Of a stretch of 64,000 nt of DNA, positions 32,461 through 42,765 are shown piece after piece. Location of the stretch: the NCBI GenBank assembly GCA_015680685.1, contig MNCI01010116.1, forward strand, positions 927,766-991,765. The letters are read 5' to 3'. Made by a program: the position numbers and the translations under genes. The notes beneath the pieces were generated by a model that had not been told where the DNA came from, searched no databases, and saw only the letters and a list, made by a program, of their open reading frames with translations. Position 1 is the first letter of the stretch; each line of letters opens with the position of its first letter. The DNA is from Gnetum montanum (lineage: Eukaryota > Streptophyta > Gnetopsida > Gnetales > Gnetaceae).

Positions 32461-33869
32461 TGTACTGTCCGAAATCATCGGTGCGAGGCTGGAATGAAAC
32501 GAACACTGAGAGATCTACACACAGACATAGAAGACCCTACCTTCTCTTGAGGGCTAACTGGAATGGGTGAAGGTAGAGTACCTTGGGTGGTCTGCACGTG
32601 GATCAGACAAGGATTTCCCCAATGTATGCCAATATGCAATACGCTGGGTTATGTGTACACAACGTGATTAATGTAAACCCAAAGCGTAAATTTGCGTTAA
32701 CTTAAAAAAAAGGAATGAACCAAAATAAATGAAAAATGTGACAAATTTCGAGCAGAAACAAAGTAATTTTATTGACAGATGAGAATTACAATGCACCGGT
32801 CTAGACGTAGTCGTAGATTTGACACGAGGCAGACGAAGGGCATCGGTGGATGCTGGAAGATGATGGTGTGCTGGTTTAAACAAAAAGCATAGCATGAAGG
32901 CTATATGCTCAGCATGTAGGGTCGAAGTCTAGTGTATGGGGGTTCCTGCTCTAATTTGCTAAGTGTTCTCCAGGATTTTCTCTCTCCTTTGCCCCAAATT
33001 CCCCCCCCCCCCCCCAACCCTGATCTAGTGAAAAATTGGGGTTTTTATGAGGTTTTTTGAGCGCTGGATTCGGATCTGGAAGGGTATGAGTGGCTATGGG
33101 TGATAGAATTTTGGGTCGGATGACAAGTGGCTGCGTTGACCGGGTGCAAAGAATATTACAACTATGTAGCATGCTACATGCCAGTGTGTACACGCTCGGT
33201 GTGTGAACTCAGCGTACAGACTTGACTAAAACAAAAGAATTCATTTTTACAAACTACTATTACAATAGGAAGTATCCAATTTGGCCCTCAAATTTGAGCT
33301 TGGATGTCACGAGAATGCTGCCTATGGATATTCAGCTTAGTTGGACTTGATCTGACATGGTTATGGAAGACTTCCACTGATGTACGCTGCACTGCATGCT
33401 GGACGGTGCACGTCGGGCGTACACGCTGGGCGTACACACTGGTCGTGCAGGAAGAGCATGCTCAGCATGTGTACTCCAAAGTGCATGATTTCAAGATCAA
33501 AACTCGATTTTCTTGAGTTCATAATGATGCCTAACAATTGCCCTATCTCTCAGAGTTGATGCCCTGTGAAAATCTTGCTCTGAAGTGCATGTTTCGAGTA
33601 GTCTTTGAAGTCACACGCTGGTCATGCACACTGGGTGTGCACGCTGCATACTCAGTGAAAACTAAGTATTTTGAGCTCAAAATTTGCTAGGTTTGATGCC
33701 GGATGTCACCATAGTCTTCTGTGGATCCCAGGGAACCATTTGTCACTCAGTTCGACTCCATTTGAAGCTGCCCATGAGGCCGTCAAGCTTTAGTCATGGT
33801 GGGGAGCATCACGATTTTAGCTTGATTCTTGTTGGAGAAGTACTAAGCTCAGAATTTTGTGGTGTTTCA
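32461..33869 (-). repeat. Element A 5' LTR (right on the plus strand)
   Basis: 1,409 bp, TGTACTGTCCGAAATCAT...GTGTTTCA, followed at once by the duplicated GAAAC. It carries a run of 16 or so C at 33001-33016 and several CACGCTG/GGGCGTACACGCTGG words (33360-33460) in its minus-strand U3 part. Confidence 0.92.
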
Positions 33870-34630
33870 GAAACAATGCGATGTCACTAATCAGAGGAAT
33901 GGACTTGGTCCTGATCTTGGAACGATGGGTTAATAACACGTTAATCATGCTTTACATGCAAGATTCATTGTGCCCTAGGCCAGTTACCTCATGTCCCAAT
34001 CTCTACAATCCCTTCTATACCCTATCTCATCTTGTTGTCCATGTAATTGTAGCTCATGTCTCATATAGCATAGAATTCTTACCTCATTCCGGTGATATTT
34101 ACATTTGTGTGTTTTGTGGAACCAATGCGGATTACATTTAACCCTTCGAGTGCCCACGGACACTTTTAAGTGTGGTTACGCAAGGGCATTATAGGTTGGA
34201 ACCTGCTTTGGGGAGGACCCACTTGCATAATTTTTGTAATTTGTACTCATGACCCACCTTCCACACACCATTTATTACCCTTAGCATATTTCCAATGATT
34301 TCCTTTCCCTTATTACTATCCCTCTGAATCAACATTCCTATGNNNNNNNNNNNNNNNNNNNNNNNNNNNNNNNNNNNNNNNNNNNNNNCGCAACACTTAG
34401 CATCATTTTTCATAAATCACATGGGGGAGTTTTTTGAATTTTTCTCTACAACTCGCAAGTGTGACACCCTTGCTTTTCTACCTATATCTCGCTTGTTGGT
34501 ACTCCGATTTTTATTCTATCTGAATTTGCTTGAACCCGAAGTGTTTAGCTTAGTTGTGGGGAAGGGACATACGCTGAATAGCAAATAACTTTTTTGGAAT
34601 TTTTCATCGCCCAAAGAACATTATCAAGGG
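33870..34630 (+). mobile_element. Element C spacer, right part
   Basis: Resumes after the GAAAC duplication with AATGCGATGTCACTAATCAGAGG and GGACTTGGTCC, matching the reverse complement of 49600-49950 (GTGCCCAYRGACAC, GGGCATTATRG, TTTGGGGAGGACCCACTTGCAT). A 46-base N run lies at 34343-34388. It ends at a donor-like AAGG|GTAATT (34629/34630). No coding capacity. Confidence 0.7.
34343..34388. other. Assembly gap (46 N)
   Basis: A run of N inside the element C spacer. Flanking sequence is non-coding. Confidence 0.95.
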
Positions 34631-34857
34631 TAATTAGTTGTAAAAATTGAGAATAAAATGTGTCAAAAATAATTTCATCCCCTTAGCTATACCAAAACAT
34701 TAAAATTGGAAACCACCTAAGCAAAGAGGACTCACTATTATAATATTTCTAGAAACATCACATGGTGATAAAATAAATTAATTAATTAAGGCAAGCAGTA
34801 AGGTTTAACTTAACTTTAGAAACAACCATACTAACGCTTGGCCCCGTGTGATTGCAG

Positions 34858-37647
34858 ATGGCCCCGAAACATGGACAACACAAAGGTCCTGCTTAAGGTG
34901 GAAGTAAACAACCTAGGAGAGGCAAAGAGCAAGTCCTTGCCGAATAACATGCAGAGCAAGAGAAACAATCATTTAGCATTCATCAAGAGGACCCTCCTAC
35001 TGTACAGTCTGGGCAGGCAGAAGGAGGAGCTGCTGTAGTGCCTGAATAGGGACAACATCTCATGTTGCCCCGAGATTGTGTTCAGGCTATCCACGAAAGG
35101 TCCACATTCACTGCGATGATTATGGAATTAAATTTTGAATCTTTTGCAGAGTTCACTCCTGAGGCTATTAGGGATCACCTCAAAGGATCTCCCTTATTGC
35201 CTACCCTCTCTGAAAGTGGTGCCTGGTACCTAGGGGAGACGTACCAATTCTGGCACAACAGAGAACAAGGCACCACCGTTAACATTTGTGGTGTGACAAT
35301 CGATTTCTCCATGCAGACCATTTCAAAAGTATTCAACCTTCTGAATATAGGGCCCAAGGTTGCTCAGTTGTCTACACGTTCAGACCTTGATGTGTGACGA
35401 GTTTGGTTGGAAAGGGCATATGGCAGGGATAAGACATTTGGAGAGTTGACAATGGAAGAGAGGGTCTATTTCAAAATTGGAATGTATCACCTCTTCCTCA
35501 TGCAGGGACTAAAAAGGATTTCAACATATGTGGCAAGAGGTTGTGCAGTGCTGATGGGGAAGGTTAATGCTAACCTGCCTCATCTATACCTTACGGAGAT
35601 CCTGAGGCGGTTCGAGGAATGGAAGATAGGGAAGATGGCGTTGCCCTTCCCTTGCCTTATCAAGAAGCTATGCCGACGTGATGGTATTAGGGGGTACACT
35701 AATGATGTCCTTTGAAAATCCCAAAATGCTTCATACGCTAAATTGTTAAAGCCACTAGCTGCAAGGAAAATCACCGGTAAGATGCTAGGACCAGAACAAG
35801 AAGAAGAACAAATGGCTAAACCAATTGCAAATCAACTTGTAGGACCCAACCAATTTCCAAGTATAGGACCCAGTCAACAAAAGGAAGAAAGGCCTATCAT
35901 GGGCCATGATCAACCACCATCATTGCAAGATTACAGACCATCGATGAGCCACCTCAGAGCCATCACTGAGACGGTCAATTGGGGAAGTCGTGATGATGCA
36001 AATCTCTTCTGCGTCATTGATGATGCCATACAACCCACAATTTCTTTGCATCATACAAGGGATGAGGTGTCCTTCCATATAGGAGGAGGAGAAAGTACTT
36101 GGTCACAACAGATCTTGGAAAATGCTGCATCTTTCCAAGTGCAATTAGAAACTGGTGAAGGGGCCATAGTGGTGGTCATGCAACACCAGGATGCAGTGGG
36201 AGCCACAGAAGTGGTCACAGACCACATTAAAGAATCGTTCAATGTACCTATTGTACCACCAGTAGATCTCATGGAAGCACGCGATGCTCAAACTTTGGCT
36301 GGAACCTTAATGACTCCCGCGAAACATGAGGATGTGCTTAATTGATTGCTAAAACCAGGACAAGTAATGACATCCCTGTTTGACATCCCTTATGATGTTA
36401 TAGCAATTTAATTGGACCTCATTTCCACTAAGGGGAAGCTGGTCTTTACAGAAGTGAGGGCCAAGCATGCTGAAGTATAGGTGCAGAAATTATAAGAAAA
36501 GCTTGTAGCCCTACAACCAGCACAACGGAACCCTTCGCAATTTGTTCTCGCAGACCAGCTAGAAAATTTCAAAATTGAGCAACTAACCAAGCTATTAATG
36601 GAGAATAACAAGGTGGCAGAGGAAAAACAGAAGGCTGTTTGGGATGCCTCTGTAGCATAGGCACAAACTCATGCGCATATCAAGGCACTCAAAGCCTTAC
36701 AGGAGGAAAACAAGCATCTTGTTGCTGACAACCTTCGGTTGACCACTGTGTAGAAGCAAAAGAATGTTCTCAAAGAACATTTCCATTAGTTGCGAGAACA
36801 GTTCATCCAGGTCAACCAATACATGAGCCATTTAGCCAGGGTGAACCAAACCCTCTCAATGGAGGAGGTATGTGCAATCTATCAAAAGATAGCTATCGAA
36901 ATAAGCGCATGGAAAAATGAGGCTAAACGACATGAAAAGCTAAAGGAGCACTTCTGGGACTATGTGGGGATGTACAAACAGATCCTTAAGAAGGAGATCC
37001 ATATGGCCAAGGGCCACATCAATGCTATCATTGCTCAACACACTGACTGTCGAGCCATATTGGACACATATGCCTTAGCCCACCAAGTGGAAGTTAAGAA
37101 CTGGGACCTGTTGATTCAGGATCTTACAGAATACATGGAGTTGGCAAACTTGCGGTATGCCAACCTTGCCATGTTAACAGCAGGGCACCCGAGAACAGAG
37201 CTCGAGCAACAGGTAGCTACCACCTACATCAAATATGAAACATAACTTGCAAAACGCAAGAAGATAGCACAAAAACTGGAGATTGCAAGTTCTAAAATTG
37301 AGGTGGTAAAGGCAAGCTACCAAGGACAAAAAGGTGTCGCAAAAAATTTAGCTCGATGGCTTGCAGATTTTCAAGAGTACAGAAACAAAGCGAGAGGCTA
37401 TGAGAAGGAACGACGTGTATTTGTGGCCTGGTGTGTCAAGGCAAATCAAATGTTTCTGCAACTACCCTACCCATGGGAAGTGCTGACTTCATCAAACATT
37501 GGAACATTAGCATGGACGGCACAAGATCCTTAGACCGAAGAGGAGAAACTCCAGGCCATACTTCAACACCATCAAGCCCCAAGACCTGGAACACAAGACA
37601 ACGGGAAAGCACCTATGGAGGAGCCACCACCACCAGGAACTACATGA
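34858..37647 (+). pseudogene. Element C ORF3: long third ORF with globular N-terminal and coiled-coil C-terminal halves
   Basis: From the ATG at 34858 (MAPKHGQHKG) one reading register holds for about 930 codons to 37647 with no frameshift, interrupted only by about 14 stops (6 TAG, 5 TAA, 3 TGA). N-terminal half: FTAMIMELNFESFAEFTPEA, SGAWYLGETYQFW, VNICGVTIDFSMQTISKVFNL, GELTMEERVYFKIGMYHLFL and MALPFPCLIKKLCRRDGI. It resembles, from memory, the uncharacterised 'putative plant transposon protein' domain. Middle: acidic linker. C-terminal half (36400-37500): heptad-like Leu/Glu/Lys/Gln-rich helix, then a Pro-rich tail (EEPPPPG). A 228-nt intron (34630 GTAATT to 34857 TTGCAG) may precede the ATG, suggesting a spliced subgenomic message. 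The position between pol or spacer and 3' LTR is that of env-like ORFs, but I see no signal peptide or membrane segment. Confidence 0.7.
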
Positions 37648-37813
37648 GTTCCACCAATTTTGTAGTTGTAGCATATTCTTTATGTTATGTCTCAATTCTG
37701 TTTTGACTCCACACTACGGCATAAACCTATTTTCACCATCCAATAATCCCATACCTATCCACTGTGTAATCAATGGAGCTTGTTCTCACTATAACTCGAG
37801 GACGATTTTTCAT

Positions 37814-37828
37814 TCAGTCATGGGGGTA
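37814..37828 (+). other. Polypurine tract region of element C
   Basis: CAGTCATGGGGGTA directly precedes the 3' LTR start (TGATGAG at 37829). The phrase CTCAAGGATGATTTTTCA..CAGTCATGGGGG recurs before the LTRs at 10734 and 46822, and in reverse at 48595-48625. A very similar TAGTCATGGGGG starts the spacer at 5630, 50735 (reverse) and 60632 (reverse). Confidence 0.75.
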
Positions 37829-38640
37829 TGATGAGTTGCCATTTGGTCAACCGTGATATCGCAGCCTAGCCTTGATATTGCATACGCGATATCGCAACCT
37901 ATCTCCTCATCTATAACTAAGAGGTAGATAGTTCCGATAGACAGTTTTTCAGTTCTTAGTTTTAGTGTTAAGTTTTATGTAGTTTTTCTCTGAACCCTTT
38001 TCCTCCCAGTGTATGCTCGCAGTGTGGTGATTGTAATTGTATGACACCTTTGTTCGAGTGTGATGTACTTGGACACGCACATGACCAGAAATAAAGATTG
38101 AGATTACTTCATCATTGTAGCATTCACTTAGCTTAATTATTTACTTAATTGTTATTTACTTCTTTCTTAGTTAATCTCTTCTTACCCTAAAATCCTGTTA
38201 AACACGGAATGAGTACGACTTGATTACGAGCATTTAAGTGTGACTACTTGGTAACCCAGTAGCATACCTAAGATCTGCGCTTGGTAATCCCAGTGATGGT
38301 TGTGCACAAGGTCCAAGATGCGTACGGATGATTCAAGAACGGATGCTCATCGCACTTAGGCTAGTTTAGACTCTCTCTCACCCTCTCTCCCTTAGCTTAG
38401 TCAATATCATTTTCCATTGTCTTCAGGAGTAGCATTAGCATAGAAACACATCATGCACCTCACTCTACACTAAACCATACATGACAAAGCTAATACTAGT
38501 CTAGGTGGGAAGATAGCGAACTGCGACCTATGGTTAACTGTCTAGATGCCACAACTAGTTCGTCTGCGGAGTTCGACTGGATCACGCGTGTAACGCTCGT
38601 ATTCTTATGGTTGAGTGTAGGGGTACCTCGCCACTCATCA
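37829..38640 (+). repeat. Element C 3' LTR
   Basis: 812 bp, matching 11603-12428. The first palindromic word is partly deleted and the TATA box is changed (TATAACTA near 37912). It ends ACTCATCA, followed by GCGTG, the partner of GTGTG before the 5' LTR. Confidence 0.92.
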
Positions 38641-38645
38641 GCGTG

Positions 38646-38666
38646 GGGTATAGTCACTGCTCATCA
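38646..38666 (+). repeat. End of element D 3' LTR, displaced by element C
   Basis: GGGTATAGTCACTGCTCATCA completes the LTR cut at 11602. Other family LTRs run uninterrupted through this point (47685-47715: GGCATAGGGTCTACCC...). Confidence 0.85.
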
Positions 38667-39049
38667 CTTGGTTTGCCCAATAGCATAATACTTGGTAATT
38701 CTAGCAGTGGGTACGTGAGTTTAGGACATGTATGACAAGTTGAGAACAAACACTCACTACCTTATGATAGTTTAGGATTTAATTTTAATATTAATTAGAT
38801 TAAATAATTAATTTCTATGTTACTATTCAATTAGTTTAAGTCCACAATAACATAATTAATCATATGCCTCACTTTGAACCAAATCATACGTAATAAACCT
38901 ATTGCTAGTCCAAGTGAGAAGACAACAACATACAATCAATGCTTAACAATCTAGATACCACACTAGTCTGATCCACAGAATTTGATTGGATTACATGTAA
39001 ACGCTTGTGATTTATATGGTTAGGTAGAGGGGATACTCACTACTCATTA
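38667..39049 (+). mobile_element. Older LTR remnant that received element D
   Basis: Starts abruptly at CTTGGTTTGCCC, the middle of a C/D-type LTR, then carries the family end blocks (ACTAGTCTGATCCACAGAATTTGATTGG, ATATGGTTAGGTAGAGGGGATAC) and ends CTACTCATTA. The left half is not visible in the window. It is the outermost level of the nest. Confidence 0.65.
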
Positions 39050-39311
39050 GATACAATTTACCAAATTGACACAAAAGTAGGAAAACTAACAATACTAACA
39101 TAAATGTTAGGAGAGTAACACAAATGATACCATGTACACAATTTTTAACTAGCATAAGTACCATGTTGTAATGGCATTTTAAGAAGTGATAATGACATTG
39201 AAATTAAAGAGTGAAATAATGGTTAAGATTTAGATTTTTCATATCGTTGGAAAATGTTAAAACCATAAGTTGTTTTCGTAACATCAATAAGCAAAATCTT
39301 AACTAAGATAT

Positions 39312-39882
39312 GTAACAAACGTTTCTAATAATTTTTTTATCATTATTATTATCCTAGCTTTGTCACAAAAAAATGGGATCAACTACATCAATTCTTTCTC
39401 ACCATTTGTCTTTATGAAGACTTAGATCTTTATTTATTTGCAATTTTTTCAAATCATCTTCACTCATTTTTTTCCCATGCATTGTTTGGTCTTTATTTTA
39501 GTAGCTTTCTTATATAGTGATGTAGCAACCATTTTATTGGTATTGTTTTATCACATAGAACACCACTAGCTTTTCTCAATTTTGATAATCTTGCCTCAAT
39601 TCTATTNATCAAAATTGAGAAAAGCTAGTGGTGTTCTATGTGATAAAACAATACCAATAAAATGGTTGCTACATCACTATCTAAGAAAGCTACTAAAATA
39701 AAGACCAAACAATGCATGGGAAAAAAATGAGTGAAGATGATTTGAAAAAATTGCAAATAAATAAAGATCTAAGTCTTCATAAAGACAAATGGTGAGAAAG
39801 AATTGATGTAGTTGATCCCATTTTTTTGTGACAAAGCTAGGATAATAATAATGATAAAAAAATTATTAGAAACGTTTGTTAC
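39312..39882. repeat. 275-bp inverted repeat bracketed by single N, likely assembly artefact
   Basis: Left arm 39312-39586 and right arm 39608-39882 are reverse complements with a single difference seen (TTCTTATATAG against TTCTTAGATAG). A lone N stands at each edge of the right arm (39607 and 39883). The left arm is in its proper place in the LINE; the right arm replaces the expected LINE sequence. Confidence 0.9.
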
Positions 39883-40300
39883 NCATCCACCAATATAATA
39901 CCATTTTAAATAGCAATACACTAAGGGATTTCATCTTCTTTTTGTTGTTAATTTATCCATAATAGTGGCAAATGAGTATGGGCTAAGCACAAATCATTAA
40001 TTTAAATCTATTGTGATTGACAAAATCAGATGTTGTTCCACAATATGTTCCAATTTTAGTGGTAGCTCATTTATGCATGTATTAAAATCACTTTAATATA
40101 TTTATCAAGGATGTTTTTCCTCCACAAGGTTTGCTAAATAATATCTCTAGGTACTCTATCATATGCTTTTTCAAAATCAATAAAGATCATATGCAGGTTT
40201 TTTTCTCAATATTAAATGTTCAAAAAATTTTATTTACTACTTTTCTCATTTCATTCTTTTTTTGTAAGCCAATGACTTGAAGCAAAATTGTTAGATCAAA
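39312..40300 (-). pseudogene. RTE-type LINE, RT and 3' end
   Basis: Minus-strand translation of 40200-40130 reads LHMIFIDFEKAYDRVPRDI, the RT motif A of RTE-clade LINEs. A decayed stretch to 39885 aligns loosely with the segment that normally leads to the FADD box. NRIEARLSKLRKASGVLCDKTIPIK (39606-39535) is the conserved region after RT. The 3' end is marked by a GATCCCA...TGTGACAAAGCTAGG phrase and an ATA-type trinucleotide tail (39365-39335), typical of plant RTE elements. Many stops. The stretch 39608-39882 does not belong in this order (see the inverted repeat). Confidence 0.85.
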
Positions 40301-41416
40301 TCTAAGGCTTTCATTAAAGTTTTACAACTTTCATTACATCCAAGTTAAGATTTATACTTATACAAACAACACTACGCCATGGTATAGAATAGTGTCATAC
40401 ATGATTTTTACATAGTGGTATCATTTATTTGTGTGAGTGTTGTTAGAATAACTTTTAAAAAGATATGTTAATTTCTTTATTTCTAAGGGCATTGCATTAA
40501 AACAATATAGTTATCCAAATCAAACTTATAACTTGCAAAATATAAATTGCATGTTTTAACAAAACAATAAATGTTAAAGCATTTTTATGTTTTACCATGT
40601 AATAAATTACCTTTATTGAATTATGATTTTGATTACCTTGTTATCTACTTGTACCTATACTCTGCCAGAATATTATGTTGATGCTAATCAACAGGCAGCA
40701 AAAATTTTCAATTTCACTAAAAAAACCAATGGACCTTCAAAGTTAATCCCACCTTTAGATCCTAGAGTATGTGTTTCATTACCATTTAATTTTCACTTAA
40801 ACTTTGCATTGGCTTTCATTGTACCAGAACAAAGGTAATTAGTGAAAATACTGAGTTTACAAAATCATAAATCATGAATCTGAGCAGATTATATCTTCAT
40901 TGGTAAAATTCCATTAGAATCAAAAAACAAAAGAAATATATCTTGGTTGGTAAAATCCCAGTAGAATAAAAAAGAAAGTGTTGGGAAAACCAGAAACAGA
41001 GGATTTGCTCAAGAGGGAAAATAAAAAGAAAAACAGAATGTATTTATTTTTTCTCTCACCTTAATAGAAAAACAAAACACCATTATAATAAGAGAAAAAA
41101 ACGTGATCAAGAAAGTTTTTAAAATTATTTTATTACCATAAAGATCCAAAATTATTTTACCTTGACCAAGGACTCTCTTGGATTAAGGCTGGTAGTTGTC
41201 TCTCAGCCAAAACAATGCTAAGTTATGAATAAAAAAAAAATTTGAACTCACATAGAAAAAGGAGTAAAACCATGTGGAAATTCGATGAGGGTAATAAAAA
41301 TTAGGTAAAGATATATTTCAGTATGTATGCAATAGATACAATTCATGTTCGTGTTCAAGTTTCAGCGTTTTCGTCAATCAAATTGCATTGAAATTAATTT
41401 ACTCTAACTGCAACAT
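40301..41416. other. AT-rich intergenic stretch
   Basis: No gene recognised. An open frame of 71 codons at 40623-40838 (plus strand) has no recognisable motif or neighbour and is within the range expected by chance. The remainder is A-rich. Confidence 0.5.
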
Positions 41417-41451
41417 GGGGATGTAGCTCAGGTGGTAGAACGTGCATCTCC
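41417..41451 (+). tRNA. tRNA-Ala remnant lacking the anticodon and T arms
   Basis: The 5' part GGGGATGTAGCTCAGGTGG continues as TAGAACG, matching the acceptor, D-arm and A-box region of plant tRNA-Ala. It is joined directly to TGCATCTCC. The terminal CATCTCC pairs with the initial GGGGATG over 7 bp (one G-T pair), so both acceptor strands survive. About 38 nt, including the anticodon and T arm, are missing. It cannot work as a tRNA. It could be a deleted gene copy or the head of a tRNA-derived SINE. Confidence 0.7.
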
Positions 41452-42765
41452 AATTTATTTTACTACTCTTATGGAGAGCATGCATGGTTTGAAGTTTCAG
41501 AATTGAAAAATAATAAAAGGTACATGAATTGATGTGTAATCAAACGTTCAATCTCTTTTTGATTCAGCAATGGCATTAACAATGCTTGGATTAAATGCTA
41601 ATGGCGACTGTCTCCAAACTTTCCACAGGTGTGTAGACCATTAGTCATCAGGGTTCACATGTGTGAGTGGAAACGTGCTGCCATTTCTACAGACCTGCTG
41701 AGAAAGACTGTTGCAACGTGCCATGTATTCATAATAAGACGTTTCAGAAACCTTGTTTGCCAATCTAAGGGCTGGGTCACATGCAGTGTTTCAGAGGGTA
41801 GATTTTCCCTCTTGGGTTCTGTGTAAAATGCCAAACACTCTCACATTCATATGGGGAGATTGGAAGGTGGGTCCAAAGCTCGGTGTAATCCACCTCGATC
41901 TGAGATTTTGACAATGAAATCTCGATGATAAATTAAATTAGAATTTCAGCTACGAAAGCAGACAGAGCGTGAATACTGTTGCTGACATTTCAATGTGAAT
42001 CCGGTTTTAATGAGAGATCGTTCGCAATTTATGGCAGCATCAAACAATTTCTGTAACATTTTCTCCGCAGTATCATTTCTGAAAGTTGTCCGATACCTAC
42101 CCTTATTCTTACTTTTTCTGGTCGAGTTCATATGTTTCAACATTCATGAAAATTTAAGTTCATGCATAGCAACAATGAAAACTTTAGGCATAGGAATGGG
42201 CTTGTTCAGAAATTAATGCAATAGTTTGAACAAGTATAGATTGCTGCAGTCTTTGAGCTATGTGTTTGACTTAATTAACCATAACATTGTCCATTGCATG
42301 GAATCTTTAACAAAAGGGAAAATCTCATTCACAGGTATTATTTTGTATAAGAAATTCCTTCATCAATTGAAAATTTATATGTCTAGTACATGCATTGAGC
42401 CTATTGAGCCTAGAAAACTATTACTTCAAGCTCCTTAAGCATCACCCACATCCACATCGCTATGACCTTCATGTTAACCTGTAAAACATAAAAAAAGGAG
42501 AAAGGAGATTTGTCAGTAGGAAAACGTACGTTATAACCAATTTTATTAAGATTAAGGAATCGGTAACCAAAAGATGATGAGTTGGGGAGGTATTAACAAA
42601 AAGCTTTAACCGGGGAGCTTATAGCATTCAACCGCTCAAAAACAAATGTTCAACATTCCATTCCCCCACGCGGGGGATAACTTCACAAAAGCAAGCAACC
42701 AAGCAAGCCAAAATAATTTTCCCCCACTTGAAACGAAGCAGAAACAAAAGCTTTTTCACGTTTGA
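41452..42765. other. Intergenic stretch without recognised genes
   Basis: Open frames at 41629-41826, 41995-42216 and 42226-42438 (60-73 codons) show no family motif. Base composition is nearer to genic than in the retroelements. I see nothing firm here. Confidence 0.4.

Larger units (their letters stand above)
15250..33869 (-). mobile_element. Element A: 18.6-kb Tat-lineage Ty3/gypsy retrotransposon with antisense cargo gene
   Basis: Full-length element on the minus strand, bounded by GAAAC duplications (15245-15249 and 33870-33874) and LTRs beginning TGTACT on the plus strand and ending CA at 33869. Minus-strand order: 5' LTR (33869-32461), primer site, 39-bp repeat leader, gag (31212-29102), zinc knuckle, protease, insert with an opposite-strand eight-exon gene, RT, RNase H, integrase, array, 3' LTR. 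RNase H of the EYEVLLRGL...GDSQLVLNQV type plus the RT and integrase motifs place it in Tat (relatives Ogre and Retand). Such elements are unusually long, and Ogre has an intron between protease and RT. The two LTRs differ by roughly 8-14% in two stretches compared by eye, so the insertion is old. Confidence 0.9.
11603..38640 (+). mobile_element. Element C: LTR retrotransposon without pol (host of element A)
   Basis: Two similar LTRs (11603-12428 and 37829-38640), both starting TGATGAGT and ending ACTCATCA, enclose gag, a spacer and ORF3 on the plus strand. The flanking 5-mers, GTGTG at 11598-11602 and GCGTG at 38641-38645, form a target-site duplication with one change. After removal of element A (15250-33869 plus one GAAAC), C is about 8.4 kb long. 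No protease, RT, RNase H or integrase is present between gag and the spacer, so it must have used enzymes from a relative such as the 56250-59570 pol. A polypurine tract precedes the 3' LTR. Confidence 0.85.

Noticed and set aside
34858-37647. Alternative genetic code or stop readthrough to explain many in-frame TAG/TAA
   Set aside because: All reading frames of unrelated elements in the window show the same decay, including catalytic-residue losses; ordinary mutation of silenced elements suffices.
39312-39882. A foldback transposon or hairpin gene (275-bp near-perfect inverted repeat)
   Set aside because: Lone Ns flank one arm exactly, and the arm interrupts a LINE reading; assembly error is the simpler explanation.
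40623-40838. 71-codon ORF as a small gene
   Set aside because: No recognisable motif, start context or neighbour; within chance expectation.
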